A stretch of DNA of 64,000 nucleotides from contig JAPNXP010000001.1 in assembly GCA_028753945.1 (NCBI GenBank), positions 15,924,501-15,988,500 on the forward strand, in the 5' to 3' direction. Positions 1 through 9,396 of this stretch are shown here, piece after piece. Numbering within the stretch: the stretch's first letter is position 1; each line of letters begins with the position of its first letter. The position numbers were made by a program, and so were the translations under genes. The notes beneath the pieces were generated by a model. It was given only the letters and a program-made list of their open reading frames with translations, had not been told where the DNA came from and did no database searches. Source of the stretch: Hexactinellida sp. DTS-2022. Taxonomy: Eukaryota > Porifera > Hexactinellida.

Positions 1-341
1 TCTATATATGGCCTGACAGTAGATGTACCAGGGATGCACAAGAAGATGGGAAATTTTAATTTTTAATGTTTTCTATATTGAACTACTAAGTTCTTTATGG
101 GTCTCTAGGTCGTAAACATAACTCAGCAGTGCTAGCCCGTGATTAATATTAGCTGTAATGAGAACGGTGATTGGATTTTCATAATTTAATAGTAATAATA
201 AACACAAACAGTACAATTTCTAATATTAATATACAGTAAATAATACACAATTATTTGCTTTCTTTCCTCTCTCTGGCTCTAGCAGTGACACACGACACAC
301 TTAACTACATAATAGAAATAAGAATAACAGAGTTTTACAAA

Positions 342-1038
342 TCATGGTAAATACAAATAAGTAGACACATAATTAAGAGAATTTCTTAAATTTACGCTTT
401 CTATACTTTTTGAAAGAACCAGCGAGTTATAATTCTTAACTTTGTTTGCAAGAAAGCAATTCGCTGCAGTAAAGACGAGCTTCGATAAGATGTTCCAACT
501 AAACACACCACATCTAATACAAGTAGACTTCCAAATACTTGGATCACGATTATCACTATCTTCCGAATACATCAACGTGAGTTCAACTAGTAATAATTAT
601 TCTAGAAGGTCCACTTACAAGCTTCGCCATCAGCTCTTTATTGTTTTCGATGGCACTAAAGGTCTTCCATATAACAAATATGGAATTCAAAACTGGCTCA
701 GATGGATATTTAATCCGCCACGGTCCGTTAGCTGCATAAGTTTATACTAGGAGTCCAGGTCTAAATCAAGGAGAAATTCTTTATCAACTGTTAGCATATG
801 TACAGACATGACACGGTTTTGTTTGTTTCAGGTACTGATGGACAGTATAGCCTGCAATAAAGGCTAATGATCGAAGAAACTGTGAACCACAATCAATTGT
901 TGATAAATCATTAATCGCATCAAGAAATGGCTCCAAATTGAACTCACCATCAGTAGTGGAATACGCTATACGTAGAAGAAATGACTTAACAAATGACTGA
1001 ATACATAGATTGAAAGGAAGTGTCTTGTTGGTCAGCAA
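342..1038 (-). pseudogene. P transposase C-terminal fragments (copy A)
   Basis: Two open stretches on the minus strand match the C-terminal part of the P transposase at 30948-31574. 784-1038 encodes a piece with EPFLDAINDL and RSLAFIAGYT, like DPFLDALSDV and QSLAFIAGYA there. 342-575 encodes a piece with CIRCG and ANCFLANKVKNYNS, like CPSCN and ANCLIANLVKNYNS there. The pieces lie in different frames with filler between them, so this is a remnant. The mirrored copy is at 3153-3348 plus 7014-7519 on the plus strand, split by the Transib insertion. Confidence 0.7.
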
Positions 1039-1136
1039 ATATGTTTGATTATGCTAGAAAGTTTAAGTCGACGCTCGGTTCAAGGAATTGAAGATAGGAG
1101 ATGTGATAATTAGAACCCGACATCATACGGTATAGA

Positions 1137-1303
1137 CAGTAGCGTAGCCAGCTTTTTTATTCGGGGGGGGGCCAATGTAGTTTCAAATTCTAGTATAGTT
1201 AGTCTCATTAGTTACTAGAAGCTATAGATATAATTGTATCTAATCATCAAAATATTTCGGGGGGGCCATGGCCCCCTTGGCCCCCCCCCTGGCTACGCCA
1301 CTG
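1137..1303. mobile_element. hAT-type MITE (CAGTAGCGTAGCC ends)
   Basis: Imperfect terminal inverted repeats CAGTAGCGTAGCCAGC / GGCTACGCCACTG with G-rich runs just inside, flanked by an exact 8-bp duplication GGTATAGA (1129-1136 and 1304-1311). 167 bp, no coding capacity. The mirror copy is at 2888-3054. Confidence 0.85.
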
Positions 1304-1719
1304 GGTATAGATCGAAATGGTCCAAGGGATTCGTCTGTAGAAAGGAGGACAAGACAACAGATATGTAATTCCACAAGATTGAGTCAAATGATTGGTAATT
1401 TGTGGTAAGGTAATACAAGCATGTCTAAAGCTGGTGTATGTTGTTTACTCAGTTTGCCAAATTTTTCTGGTAAAGTTGCCAAGCATCTAACCAAAACTAC
1501 ATGAGTAAAAAATAGAAATCGCTCGTCATTAAAAGTCAAAGGTCTAGAGAAATTATCGTTCAAACGTATTCCTTTAAAAATGGTGTGTTAAAGCAAGTTC
1601 CTGCAAAACAGATTCAATTTCTCGGATGTCACTAATTGCAGCAATGGAAACGGATATACTCTGTCTATTAAAATAGGCTGAGGTGGATGATAAATAAGCA
1701 TTGATTTCAAGGTACAAAT

Positions 1720-2275
1720 CTACGGAGATATTTTTTCAGCCATTTTAGCGAGAACAAACGTTATGTTGCTTTCATTACGGAACCACACCAACCAACTATT
1801 AGGTAAATAAATCAAGGTTAACTTATCTTTCAAGTCCTGTGGAGAGTTGACCACAAACTTCTCTTTCTCTTGACTCTCGGATCTCAAGCTGAGTTGTAGT
1901 GTTTGGTTCATCAATTCTTCCTCTTTTGCATCGTATGAGAAGCGATTCCGTTTGTAAGGTTTGGATGAGTAATATGCTGGGCAGCCGGGCAGTAAACTTG
2001 GTACAGCGCCTTCTTTCAGCTTTGGCTTTGCCCGCGGTACTTCAGTAAAAGTACCATCTCCTCTTGGGACTTGGAAAGTGTAGTCTATGTTTTCTTTCTG
2101 AAAATGGTTGATACATACATAGACCACCTTCAGGTCACCGATATCCTCGCGACGAAGAGCGCATGTCCAGGCATGATTCAGGGTTGGTGGATTTTGAGGC
2201 ATCTTGAACACAAGGAACATGGTCATCAGGGTTGTAGTTGCTCTTGCATCCGGGGACAGAACACGAGTTAGGCAT
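1720..2275 (-). pseudogene. THAP-domain 5' exon of P transposase, frameshifted (copy A)
   Basis: Reading on the minus strand from ATG at 2275, the product starts MPNSC and has the CxxxxC pair of a THAP zinc finger. The frame then shifts by one base about 20 codons in, and the rest of the domain (VFKMP..., VYVCINHF, GAVPSLLP) continues in another frame to 1720. THAP domains bind DNA through a C2CH zinc site; in P elements the domain recognises sites near the element ends. The same frameshift is in the second copy (7933-8488), so it predates the duplication. Closely related to the THAP exon at 33015-33819 (shared HFxxExxxYT, GDGT, PKLKxGAVP blocks). Confidence 0.8.
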
Positions 2276-2887
2276 GAATAGAAGCTAATATGAATAAAAT
2301 ACCAAAGCGAAATTAAAAGGATGAGATTTTACGTCAATAGAAGAGTTTGGAATAAAATATGATCAATAATTGTATATATTTCAAGAATATTTCTAATTAA
2401 TGTGGTTGATTATGATTATTATTTTTGAAATTAAATATTGTGGTTGGATAAATATTACCATCTTCTCCTTCATCCTTGGTCCACATTTTCTAGGTTACTG
2501 TCAGGCCATATATAGAGTAGGCTATGACAGAGTATATCCGTTTCCATTGCTGCAATTAGTGACATCCGAGAAATTGAATCTGTTTTGCAGGAACTTGCTT
2601 TAACACACCATTTTTAAAGGAATACGTTTGAACGATAATTTCTCTAGACCTTTGACTTTTAATGACGAGCGATTTCTATTTTTTACTCATGTAGTTTTGG
2701 TTAGATGCTTGGCAACTTTACCAGAAAAATTTGGCAAACTGAGTAAACAACATACACCAGCTTTAGACATGCTTGTATTACCTTACCACAAATTACCAAT
2801 CATTTGACTCAATCTTGTGGAATTACATATCTGTTGTCTTGTCCTCCTTTCTACAGACGAATCCCTTGGACCATTTCGATCTATACC

Positions 2888-3054
2888 CAGTGGCGTAGCC
2901 AGGGGGGGGGCCAAGGGGGCCATGGCCCCCCCGAAATATTTTGATGATTAGATACAATTATATCTATAGCTTCTAGTAACTAATGAGACTAACTATACTA
3001 GAATTTGAAACTACATTGGCCCCCCCCCGAATAAAAAAGCTGGCTACGCTACTG
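2888..3054. mobile_element. hAT-type MITE, mirror copy
   Basis: Reverse-complement copy of 1137-1303 with its duplication TCTATACC at 2880-2887 and 3055-3062. It sits at the same place in the P sequence, so it was already in the P element when the two arms came to share their sequence. Confidence 0.85.
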
Positions 3055-3348
3055 TCTATACCGTATGATGTCGGGTTCTAATTATCACATCTCCTATCTT
3101 CAATTCCTTGAACCGAGCGTCGACTTAAACTTTCTAGCATAATCAAACATATTTGCTGACCAACAAGACACTTCCTTTCAATCTATGTATTCAGTCATTT
3201 GTTAAGTCATTTCTTCTACGTATAGCGTATTCCACTACTGATGGTGAGTTCAATTTGGAGCCATTTCTTGATGCGATTAATGATTTATCAACAATTGATT
3301 GTGGTTCACAGTTTCTTCGATCATTAGCCTTTATTGCAGGCTATACTG

Positions 3349-3386
3349 CACAGTGGTCCAGAATGGCGATTATCTTCGAATAGGCA
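3349..3386 (+). repeat. Left terminal inverted repeat of the RAG1-like element
   Basis: CACAGTGGTCCAG (3349-3361), then ten bases, then ATCTTCGAATAGGCA (3372-3386). There are 16 bases between the heptamer and the second conserved block. No obvious RAG nonamer (ACAAAAACC) was seen at 12 or 23 bp. Confidence 0.85.
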
Positions 3387-3409
3387 TTTTACACATCCTA
3401 GGTACATAG

Positions 3410-3670
3410 AATGTATTATTTGGGTATGGGTTATCGACCCTAAGAAAGCGATTGGTGTAATCAGAATTACTGTATGGCTTCAATTTTTTAAATTATGACG
3501 TCATCATATTCAAACAAAATGCCATTTCGTCTCTATAATTGGCTCTAAATGGACAATATACACATATAATGTATTATTTGGGTATGGGTTATCAATCCTA
3601 AGGAAGAGATTGGTATAATCAGAATTCTTGTATGGCTTCAATACCTGTAATTATGACGTCATCAAATTTA
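3410..3670 (+). repeat. Two ~105-bp direct subterminal repeats in the RAG1-like element
   Basis: A segment beginning ATGTATTATTTGGGTATGGG and ending in ATGACGTCATC occurs at 3411-3505 and again, about 80-90 percent similar, at 3569-3663. It lies just inside the left end, downstream of the transposase gene. Subterminal repeats of this kind often bind transposase, but that is an inference here. Confidence 0.75.
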
Positions 3671-3867
3671 AAAAAATTGTCTTTCATATCTAAAATGTTA
3701 TTTATCTTGATAATAGAGTACCGAAATATATTAATTAGGTATATGATGACATTCTAGGATATCAATTGGGATTATTTATTATTTTTAAATATTTATAAGT
3801 TATTAAATTATACAATAACAAGACATTATTATCTTTCTGAGCTTCAACAGTTTACATAAATTTCTTA

Positions 3868-6048
3868 TTAATTACAATCGCTACAGAAACAATTATTACT
3901 ACCTATATCACAAATAATCAGTGAATTTACAAGTAAATCTTGTTGTGACAACTCCTTGGATAAATTTTTGTTTCTCTTGGATTCTACTTTTGTATGACAA
4001 CTTCTCCTAACCATTAGAAGAATAGGATCGCTTTGAGTTACAAGCCTTATAAATATATCTCTAACGTTATCATTAAAGGATGTTTTACGAGCAAGTTTGT
4101 CTCTATAATGGCGTATATGCTTATTTAAAGCTTCGATACACTCCTCAGAGTACAACTTTAACCCGCATCCATTGTTGTACTTGTCGGTAAGTTCAGTGGA
4201 ATGTGCCAAAAGTTTGTGAAGAGAAGGGGTAATGCTGATCCAGGGGAAATTGTTCACTATATACTCATAAGTAGTTTTGCAAAGCATTTCAAGTTTCCCG
4301 ACGTCCAATTTATGGCTACTGTTAAAAACACGAAGTATTGCGCCAAGGTTTGTGTGAATAATTATGAGCTTTTCTTTATCTTCTGGAGCGATAGTGGACG
4401 TAGCCCACCTCAAGAAATCGCGTTTATTGTTAAAACAATCTCTAGCGACGTTTCCAGTGGAACTTGTTCCTCCATCACAAGAAGGTAAATCAATGTGATA
4501 TGAAGTTTCCTTCAATAACAAATTGCGCACTCTGTTCATCGATTTTTGCACCTGGGAGGAAGTTGGTGACCATTTTGTAGTGCCAGCGTCTAAATGATAT
4601 ATAACTAGCATTAGCCATCTAAAAACGCAAAGGTAGCTATGTAGTGGAGAAACAGGTAGGATATCTTTTTCAGATATTGGAGGATGTGTTAACCCGTATC
4701 TCGATTTGGAATCCAATTTCAAGAATTCTTCGTGATTACTCACATCATTAAATAGGATCTTTGCATCATGAATGAAACGATTAATTGGAAATCCATCCCT
4801 TATTAAATTCAAGTCTTTTAATTGCGTGTGGTTAGCAGTACACAACTGGCAACTAGCTCCACCAGCACCGCTCAATGTTGCAGACATTTTTGAATCAAAT
4901 AATGATCTAATTATCCTAACGTTGACATGACCACCAGTAATGTCCAAGCCAGAATCTTCTATTATTGATGTTTGAGGATTTATTAGTTCAGTCATTAAAA
5001 ATTGAACGTTCTGAATATTCTCTTTGAGAGATATCAGGACTACAGGTCTAGTAACATAAGGAGAATTAGGAGTATCGTTTGACCATAATATTTCACAATT
5101 TTTGGATGTTATCTTGAGGATTTTAAAAGCGAAGAGTATGAAATTTTTTGTTGAAAAATCTGTGTTAGTCTGAAGTTGATTATAGACTTTATAGCTGCCT
5201 GATCCATCTAGGCCATCTGCGACATCTATTGTTAATGGAAATTTGGTAGTATCAATACTCAATTGTTTTGACATTCTTTCGGTTGTAAAAGTTAGAATTT
5301 TCGAGTACGCGATACCTACCCCAATTGGATAACCATCACGATGGTTCACAATTTCAATATGACTAGAGAGTGCCAGTTCGCGCCTATAAGTGGCTAGTTT
5401 ATTGTATGTGGGGATTGTAAAACCTTCTGGTTTACAAATGACTCGCAATTCAGTGTATTTTCGTTTACCTATTTCCAGGATATCCATCAATGCTGCTGCC
5501 TTATCAAACTGTAATTTGCAATTCGTTTCTGCTAATACCCCAGTTTCAGCGATTTCTTTGCAAACTTCCGAAGTTTTCCTATCATAATCCTTATTTGCAA
5601 TAAGCTCCAGTGACATTGCTGCTATTTGTTTTGCAGTAACTGACTCTCTTTCAGCAATAAAAGCAATATGATCTAGGAGGATATTAAGTCTGTGTTTCAG
5701 AGATTCCTTCGTTACAGTGCAGATATGTTTCCTAGATTTTAGGACTTTCTCTTCAATGAAGATTTTTTTGCCAGTATCTATTGATTTACCGGAGATAATT
5801 GAACATTTAGACAATTCTAGGTCATCGATAAGTAATTCGCTTTGGGATTGAAAGGGAGTATCATTCCAGCTGTCCAATTTACCATTTTTACGAAATCGCA
5901 CTCGCTCTGAAATTAAGTCCCTAAAACGGTAGCGAAAATGTTCATACTCTGTTTCAGGTAGCTGGAATATCTCCAAAAAATCATTTGTAGCATCATTTAC
6001 ATTTTCATTATGTCCTTTTAAGAGGTTGTATGCTCCTATATTATTCAT
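3868..6048 (-). CDS. RAG1-like / Transib transposase
   Basis: 726-residue open frame on the minus strand with no internal stop. It resembles the RAG1 catalytic core. DGLDGSGS at about 278-285 matches the RAG1 D600 motif. LFDSKM at 383-388 supplies D385, placed like D708 just before the zinc-binding pair. CQLC (400-403) and HKLLAH (611-616) match the RAG1 C727/C730 and H937/H942 zinc ligands. SEECIEALNKHIR (634-646) gives E639 for E962. All three candidate catalytic acids are therefore present. The RAG1 RING/N-terminal region is absent, which fits a Transib-type transposase or a RAG1-like protein without RAG2. The C-terminus ends in a small Cys-rich tail (CFCSDC). Family assignment is by motif; the exact subfamily is not resolved. 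Confidence 0.9.
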   Translation of the reverse strand: MNNIGAYNLLKGHNENVNDATNDFLEIFQLPETEYEHFRYRFRDLISERVRFRKNGKLDSWNDTPFQSQSELLIDDLELSKCSIISGKSIDTGKKIFIEEKVLKSRKHICTVTKESLKHRLNILLDHIAFIAERESVTAKQIAAMSLELIANKDYDRKTSEVCKEIAETGVLAETNCKLQFDKAAALMDILEIGKRKYTELRVICKPEGFTIPTYNKLATYRRELALSSHIEIVNHRDGYPIGVGIAYSKILTFTTERMSKQLSIDTTKFPLTIDVADGLDGSGSYKVYNQLQTNTDFSTKNFILFAFKILKITSKNCEILWSNDTPNSPYVTRPVVLISLKENIQNVQFLMTELINPQTSIIEDSGLDITGGHVNVRIIRSLFDSKMSATLSGAGGASCQLCTANHTQLKDLNLIRDGFPINRFIHDAKILFNDVSNHEEFLKLDSKSRYGLTHPPISEKDILPVSPLHSYLCVFRWLMLVIYHLDAGTTKWSPTSSQVQKSMNRVRNLLLKETSYHIDLPSCDGGTSSTGNVARDCFNNKRDFLRWATSTIAPEDKEKLIIIHTNLGAILRVFNSSHKLDVGKLEMLCKTTYEYIVNNFPWISITPSLHKLLAHSTELTDKYNNGCGLKLYSEECIEALNKHIRHYRDKLARKTSFNDNVRDIFIRLVTQSDPILLMVRRSCHTKVESKRNKNLSKELSQQDLLVNSLIICDIGSNNCFCSDCN

Positions 6049-6984
6049 TATCTTGTCTCGTTGGTTACTGTACGTGCAAAATTGATAGTTGTAAATGCAA
6101 ATGTATTGATTTATTATTTACTCTATTTATATCCTCATTAAACGAATGCATTTATTATTATATGGTTATCTTATGGCTTTGAAGATTTACAGTACAATTG
6201 TGTTTCAATGAATCTTCACTGGCTTTATTCACGATCTTATTAAACTTCAATTATTAACCATTAATTATTAAAAGCGTATCATGTTCATGGTTTCAATAAT
6301 GGAATTGAAACATTTAAATCATGATTTGAAATATTTTTCTATGAGTTCGTTTACAAATTAATACAAGCGTAGATAATCAATCCATTCGTTACTATAATGC
6401 GTGTTATTGTACGAGTATTTTACACTTTCTATTTAACCATAATAAAAAAATATTTTTAGATAAAAAAATTTCTTCTTAAAATGATGTGTACCGCACTCCC
6501 TTCCAGCTGCTAAACGACCATCCGCGCGCCTCCGCGCTACCCTGAACCCTATATGATATCTTTTCAGAATATAATGATCTTTCAAATGAAATTAATTTCA
6601 TCTAACGCTTTGAAACGCGTCAAAAGTTATTACACAATAAACTTCTATTGATAAACTAAATTTCTTTTTAGGTCTTCATGTACTAATATCTACTTACACT
6701 CATCCTTTAGAGCTCTGATGTTGTGTTTATCTTAAAGTACACTTAAAATTGATTTAGAAACATTCCTTCCAAATTTAAAATCCTCCAAATACGAAAGACA
6801 CAAAAATAAGATAGAAAAATTTCAAAAAATATTGTTATTAAATTCTGTTTGCAAGTCAAGGTTTACCAGAGCATAGTCCAAATATATTTACGTTTGATCA
6901 TCAAAAAATTACGGATTCTAGGGTTTTCGACTCCGCTGAAATCGATTATAATAGTTTCGAAACGATTTGACTTGGTCAATTTTT

Positions 6985-7013
6985 TGCCTATTCGAAGATG
7001 CTGGACCACTGTG
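6985..7013 (-). repeat. Right terminal inverted repeat of the RAG1-like element
   Basis: Reading inward on the minus strand: CACAGTGGTCCAG (7013-7001), one base, then ATCTTCGAATAGGCA (6999-6985). There are 7 bases between heptamer and second block, nine fewer than at the left end. Confidence 0.85.
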
Positions 7014-7932
7014 TACTGTCCATCAGTACCTGAAACAAACAAAACCGTGTCATGTCTGTACATATGCTAACAGTTGATAAAGAATTTCTCCTTGATTTAG
7101 ACCTGGACTCCTAGTATAAACTTATGCAGCTAACGGACCGTGGCGGATTAAATATCCATCTGAGCCAGTTTTGAATTCCATATTTGTTATATGGAAGACC
7201 TTTAGTGCCATCGAAAACAATAAAGAGCTGATGGCGAAGCTTGTAAGTGGACCTTCTAGAATAATTATTACTAGTTGAACTCACGTTGATGTATTCGGAA
7301 GATAGTGATAATCGTGATCCAAGTATTTGGAAGTCTACTTGTATTAGATGTGGTGTGTTTAGTTGGAACATCTTATCGAAGCTCGTCTTTACTGCAGCGA
7401 ATTGCTTTCTTGCAAACAAAGTTAAGAATTATAACTCGCTGGTTCTTTCAAAAAGTATAGAAAGCGTAAATTTAAGAAATTCTCTTAATTATGTGTCTAC
7501 TTATTTGTATTTACCATGATTTGTAAAACTCTGTTATTCTTATTTCTATTATGTAGTTAAGTGTGTCGTGTGTCACTGCTAGAGCCAGAGAGAGGAAAGA
7601 AAGCAAATAATTGTGTATTATTTACTGTATATTAATATTAGAAATTGTACTGTTTGTGTTTATTATTACTATTAAATTATGAAAATCCAATCACCGTTCT
7701 CATTACAGCTAATATTAATCACGGGCTAGCACTGCTGAGTTATGTTTACGACCTAGAGACCCATAAAGAACTTAGTAGTTCAATATAGAAAACATTAAAA
7801 ATTAAAATTTCCCATCTTCTTGTGCATCCCTGGTACATCTACTGTCAGGCCATATATAGAGTAGGCTATGACTCTGTCTATTAAAATAGGCTGAGGTGGA
7901 TGATAAATAAGCATTGATTTCAAGGTACAAAT

Positions 7933-8488
7933 CTACGGAGATATTTTTTCAGCCATTTTAGCGAGAACAAACGTTATGTTGCTTTCATTACGGAACCACA
8001 CCAACCAACTATTAGGTAAATAAATCAAGGTTAACTTATCTTTCAAGTCCTGTGGAGAGTTGACCACAAACTTCTCTTTCTCTTGACTCTCGGATCTCAA
8101 GCTGAGTTGTAGTGTTTGGTTCATCAATTCTTCCTCTTTTGCATCGTATGAGAAGCGATTCCGTTTGTAAGGTTTGGATGAGTAATATGCTGGGCAGCCG
8201 GGCAGTAAACTTGGTACAGCGCCTTCTTTCAGCTTTGGCTTTGCCCGCGGTACTTCAGTAAAAGTACCATCTCCTCTTGGGACTTGGAAAGTGTAGTCTA
8301 TGTTTTCTTTCTGAAAATGGTTGATACATACATAGACCACCTTCAGGTCACCGATATCCTCGCGACGAAGAGCGCATGTCCAGGCATGATTCAGGGTTGG
8401 TGGATTTTGAGGCATCTTGAACACAAGGAACATGGTCATCAGGGTTGTAGTTGCTCTTGCATCCGGGGACAGAACACGAGTTAGGCAT
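7933..8488 (-). pseudogene. THAP-domain 5' exon of P transposase, frameshifted (copy B)
   Basis: Same sequence as 1720-2275, shifted by 6213 bases and in the same orientation, including the one-base frame change early in the THAP domain. It belongs to the non-inverted half of P copy B. No downstream transposase exons follow in this half, so the copy is non-autonomous. Confidence 0.8.
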
Positions 8489-8739
8489 GAATAGAAGCTA
8501 ATATGAATAAAATACCAAAGCGAAATTAAAAGGATGAGATTTTACGTCAATAGAAGAGTTTGGAATAAAATATGATCAATAATTGTATATATTTCAAGAA
8601 TATTTCTAATTAATGTGGTTGATTATGATTATTATTTTTGAAATTAAATATTGTGGTTGGATAAATATTACCATCTTCTCCTTCATCCTTGGTCCACATT
8701 TTCTAGGTTACTGTCAGGCCATATATAGAGTAGGCTATG

Positions 8740-9230
8740 AATAAGCATATTTTGTCTGGAATAAATTCCTGTTGTTCAAATACTTTTGGTATATTGTACA
8801 GTAAAGTACAAAGAAGGCCAAATTACTTCGAATTAATTTTTCCCTTGACAATGGACACTTACTTGAGTCTTGAGGGGACAGGTTAATTGCGTGATAGGCA
8901 ATCAGTGATAGATTTGATTCTATTATAGTTAGGGTTGCCGTGGGTATGGGAATTACCATGCCCATGGGAATGGGATGGGAATCAGATTTCCCGTGTGGGG
9001 ATTCCACAGAAATCCTGTGGGATTGGGATGGGAAAGGAAATTCCACTCCTACGGCAACCCTGATCACTGTGATCAGTGATCACAGTGTAACAAATATTAT
9101 TAAATATCCTAATTATGACTCAGTTCGTGATAACTGAGGGAGCGGCAAGAAATATGGAGAGAAATTGAACTTTCAATTAGTTATAAGTTTGTTATGAGAT
9201 GAGGCCACGTACTAGTATGAAGACTAGCCG
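8740..9230. other. Non-coding stretch with a small hAT MITE (8931-9062)
   Basis: No gene is seen. 8931-9062 has ends AGGGTTGCCGTGGG / CCTACGGCAACCCTG and internal CCCATGGGAAT repeats. It is a short relative of the element at 38522-39078. No clear 8-bp target duplication was found. The following 9063-9090 is near-palindromic (GATCACTG / CAGTGATC). Confidence 0.6.
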
Positions 9231-9266
9231 CTCTAGCTGACCCCATCCCATAGGGATGTTATGTGT

Positions 9267-9316
9267 GTGGTTTCGTCCTATCACAAGGACTCCTCAGGAG
9301 GGTAACCCTCGACCAC
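9267..9316 (-). ncRNA. Hammerhead ribozyme, type III
   Basis: On the minus strand the order is GTGGTC, stem-loop I (GAGGG-TTA-CCCTC), core CTGAGGA, stem-loop II (GTCCT-TGTGAT-AGGAC), core GAAA, then CCAC. This matches the hammerhead consensus CUGANGA...GAAA with a GUC cleavage triplet. Stem III (GTGGT/ACCAC) is the open stem, making it type III. Predicted cleavage is after the C at 9311. All conserved core bases are present, so it may be active. The diverged copy at 39787-39836 keeps all three stems with compensatory changes in stem III. The carrier repeat is not identified; hammerheads are known from retrozymes, Penelope-like elements, satellites and SINEs. Confidence 0.85.
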
Positions 9317-9396
9317 CTTATTGCGCCTCGCGCCAACCTACTGTCGCTACTAGGTTACCAGCCGTACTGTCAGACCAACTACAAGGTTATTCTACC

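Larger units (their letters stand above)
1..2526 (-). mobile_element. THAP/P-type DNA transposon, copy A (internally deleted)
   Basis: A P-superfamily element with a THAP fragment near its right end and fragments of the transposase C-terminus near its left end; the catalytic middle is missing. The window begins inside the left terminal repeat (TATATATGGCCTGACAG). The mirrored copy at 7861-7870 shows that only ten bases (CATAGCCTAC) lie off-window. The right end is CTGTCAGGCC...GTAGGCTATG at 2500-2526. It is followed by ACAGAGT (2527-2533), the reverse complement of the ACTCTGT that flanks the next segment. Non-autonomous. A hAT MITE sits inside at 1137-1303. Confidence in the superfamily is high from protein similarity to the fuller P element at 30.6-34.2 kb. 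Confidence 0.8.
3349..7013 (-). mobile_element. Transib / RAG1-like DNA transposon, apparently intact
   Basis: 3,665-bp element. Both ends begin CACAGTGGTCCAG reading inward (3349-3361 and complement of 7001-7013), so both termini start with CACAGTG, the consensus heptamer of V(D)J recombination signals. It is flanked by the 5-bp duplication TACTG (3344-3348, 7014-7018); 5-bp duplications are typical of the Transib/RAG family. The same locus without the element is preserved in the opposite P arm at 832-858, where a single CAGTA (843-847) is present. One minus-strand gene (3868-6048) encodes the transposase. About 960 bp lie upstream of the gene and 520 bp downstream. No RAG2-like kelch protein is seen in the element. 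Confidence 0.93.
3153..7519 (+). pseudogene. P transposase C-terminal fragments (copy B, inverted, split by Transib)
   Basis: Mirror image of 342-1038. 3153-3348 carries the EPFLDAINDL...RSLAFIAGYT piece and is cut by the element at 3349-7013. The rest resumes after the 5-bp duplication, and 7286-7519 encodes the ANCFLANKVKNYNS piece. Non-functional remnant in a non-autonomous P element. Confidence 0.65.
2527..8739. mobile_element. THAP/P-type transposon, copy B, split and partly inverted
   Basis: 2527-7870 (without the Transib insert) is the reverse complement of 1-1664 plus ten bases, ending in the left terminal repeat and GTAGGCTATG at 7861-7870. From 7871 the sequence continues as a direct copy of 1658-2526 (offset 6213) to the right end at 8739. 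The two halves of one P element are therefore separated by copy A and one half is inverted. ACTCTGT occurs at the internal break in both orientations (2527-2533 and 7871-7877). The arms look identical where compared. The Transib/RAG1-like element is inserted in the inverted half. Confidence 0.75.

Noticed and set aside
3356-3400. A RAG-type nonamer (ACAAAAACC) at 12 or 23 bases from the CACAGTG heptamer
   Set aside because: Nothing close to the nonamer was found at either end; only the heptamer and the second conserved block are claimed.
9063-9090. Near-palindrome GATCACTGTGATCAGTGATCACAGTG as an operator-like site
   Set aside because: Single occurrence, directly beside a MITE end, with no gene next to it.
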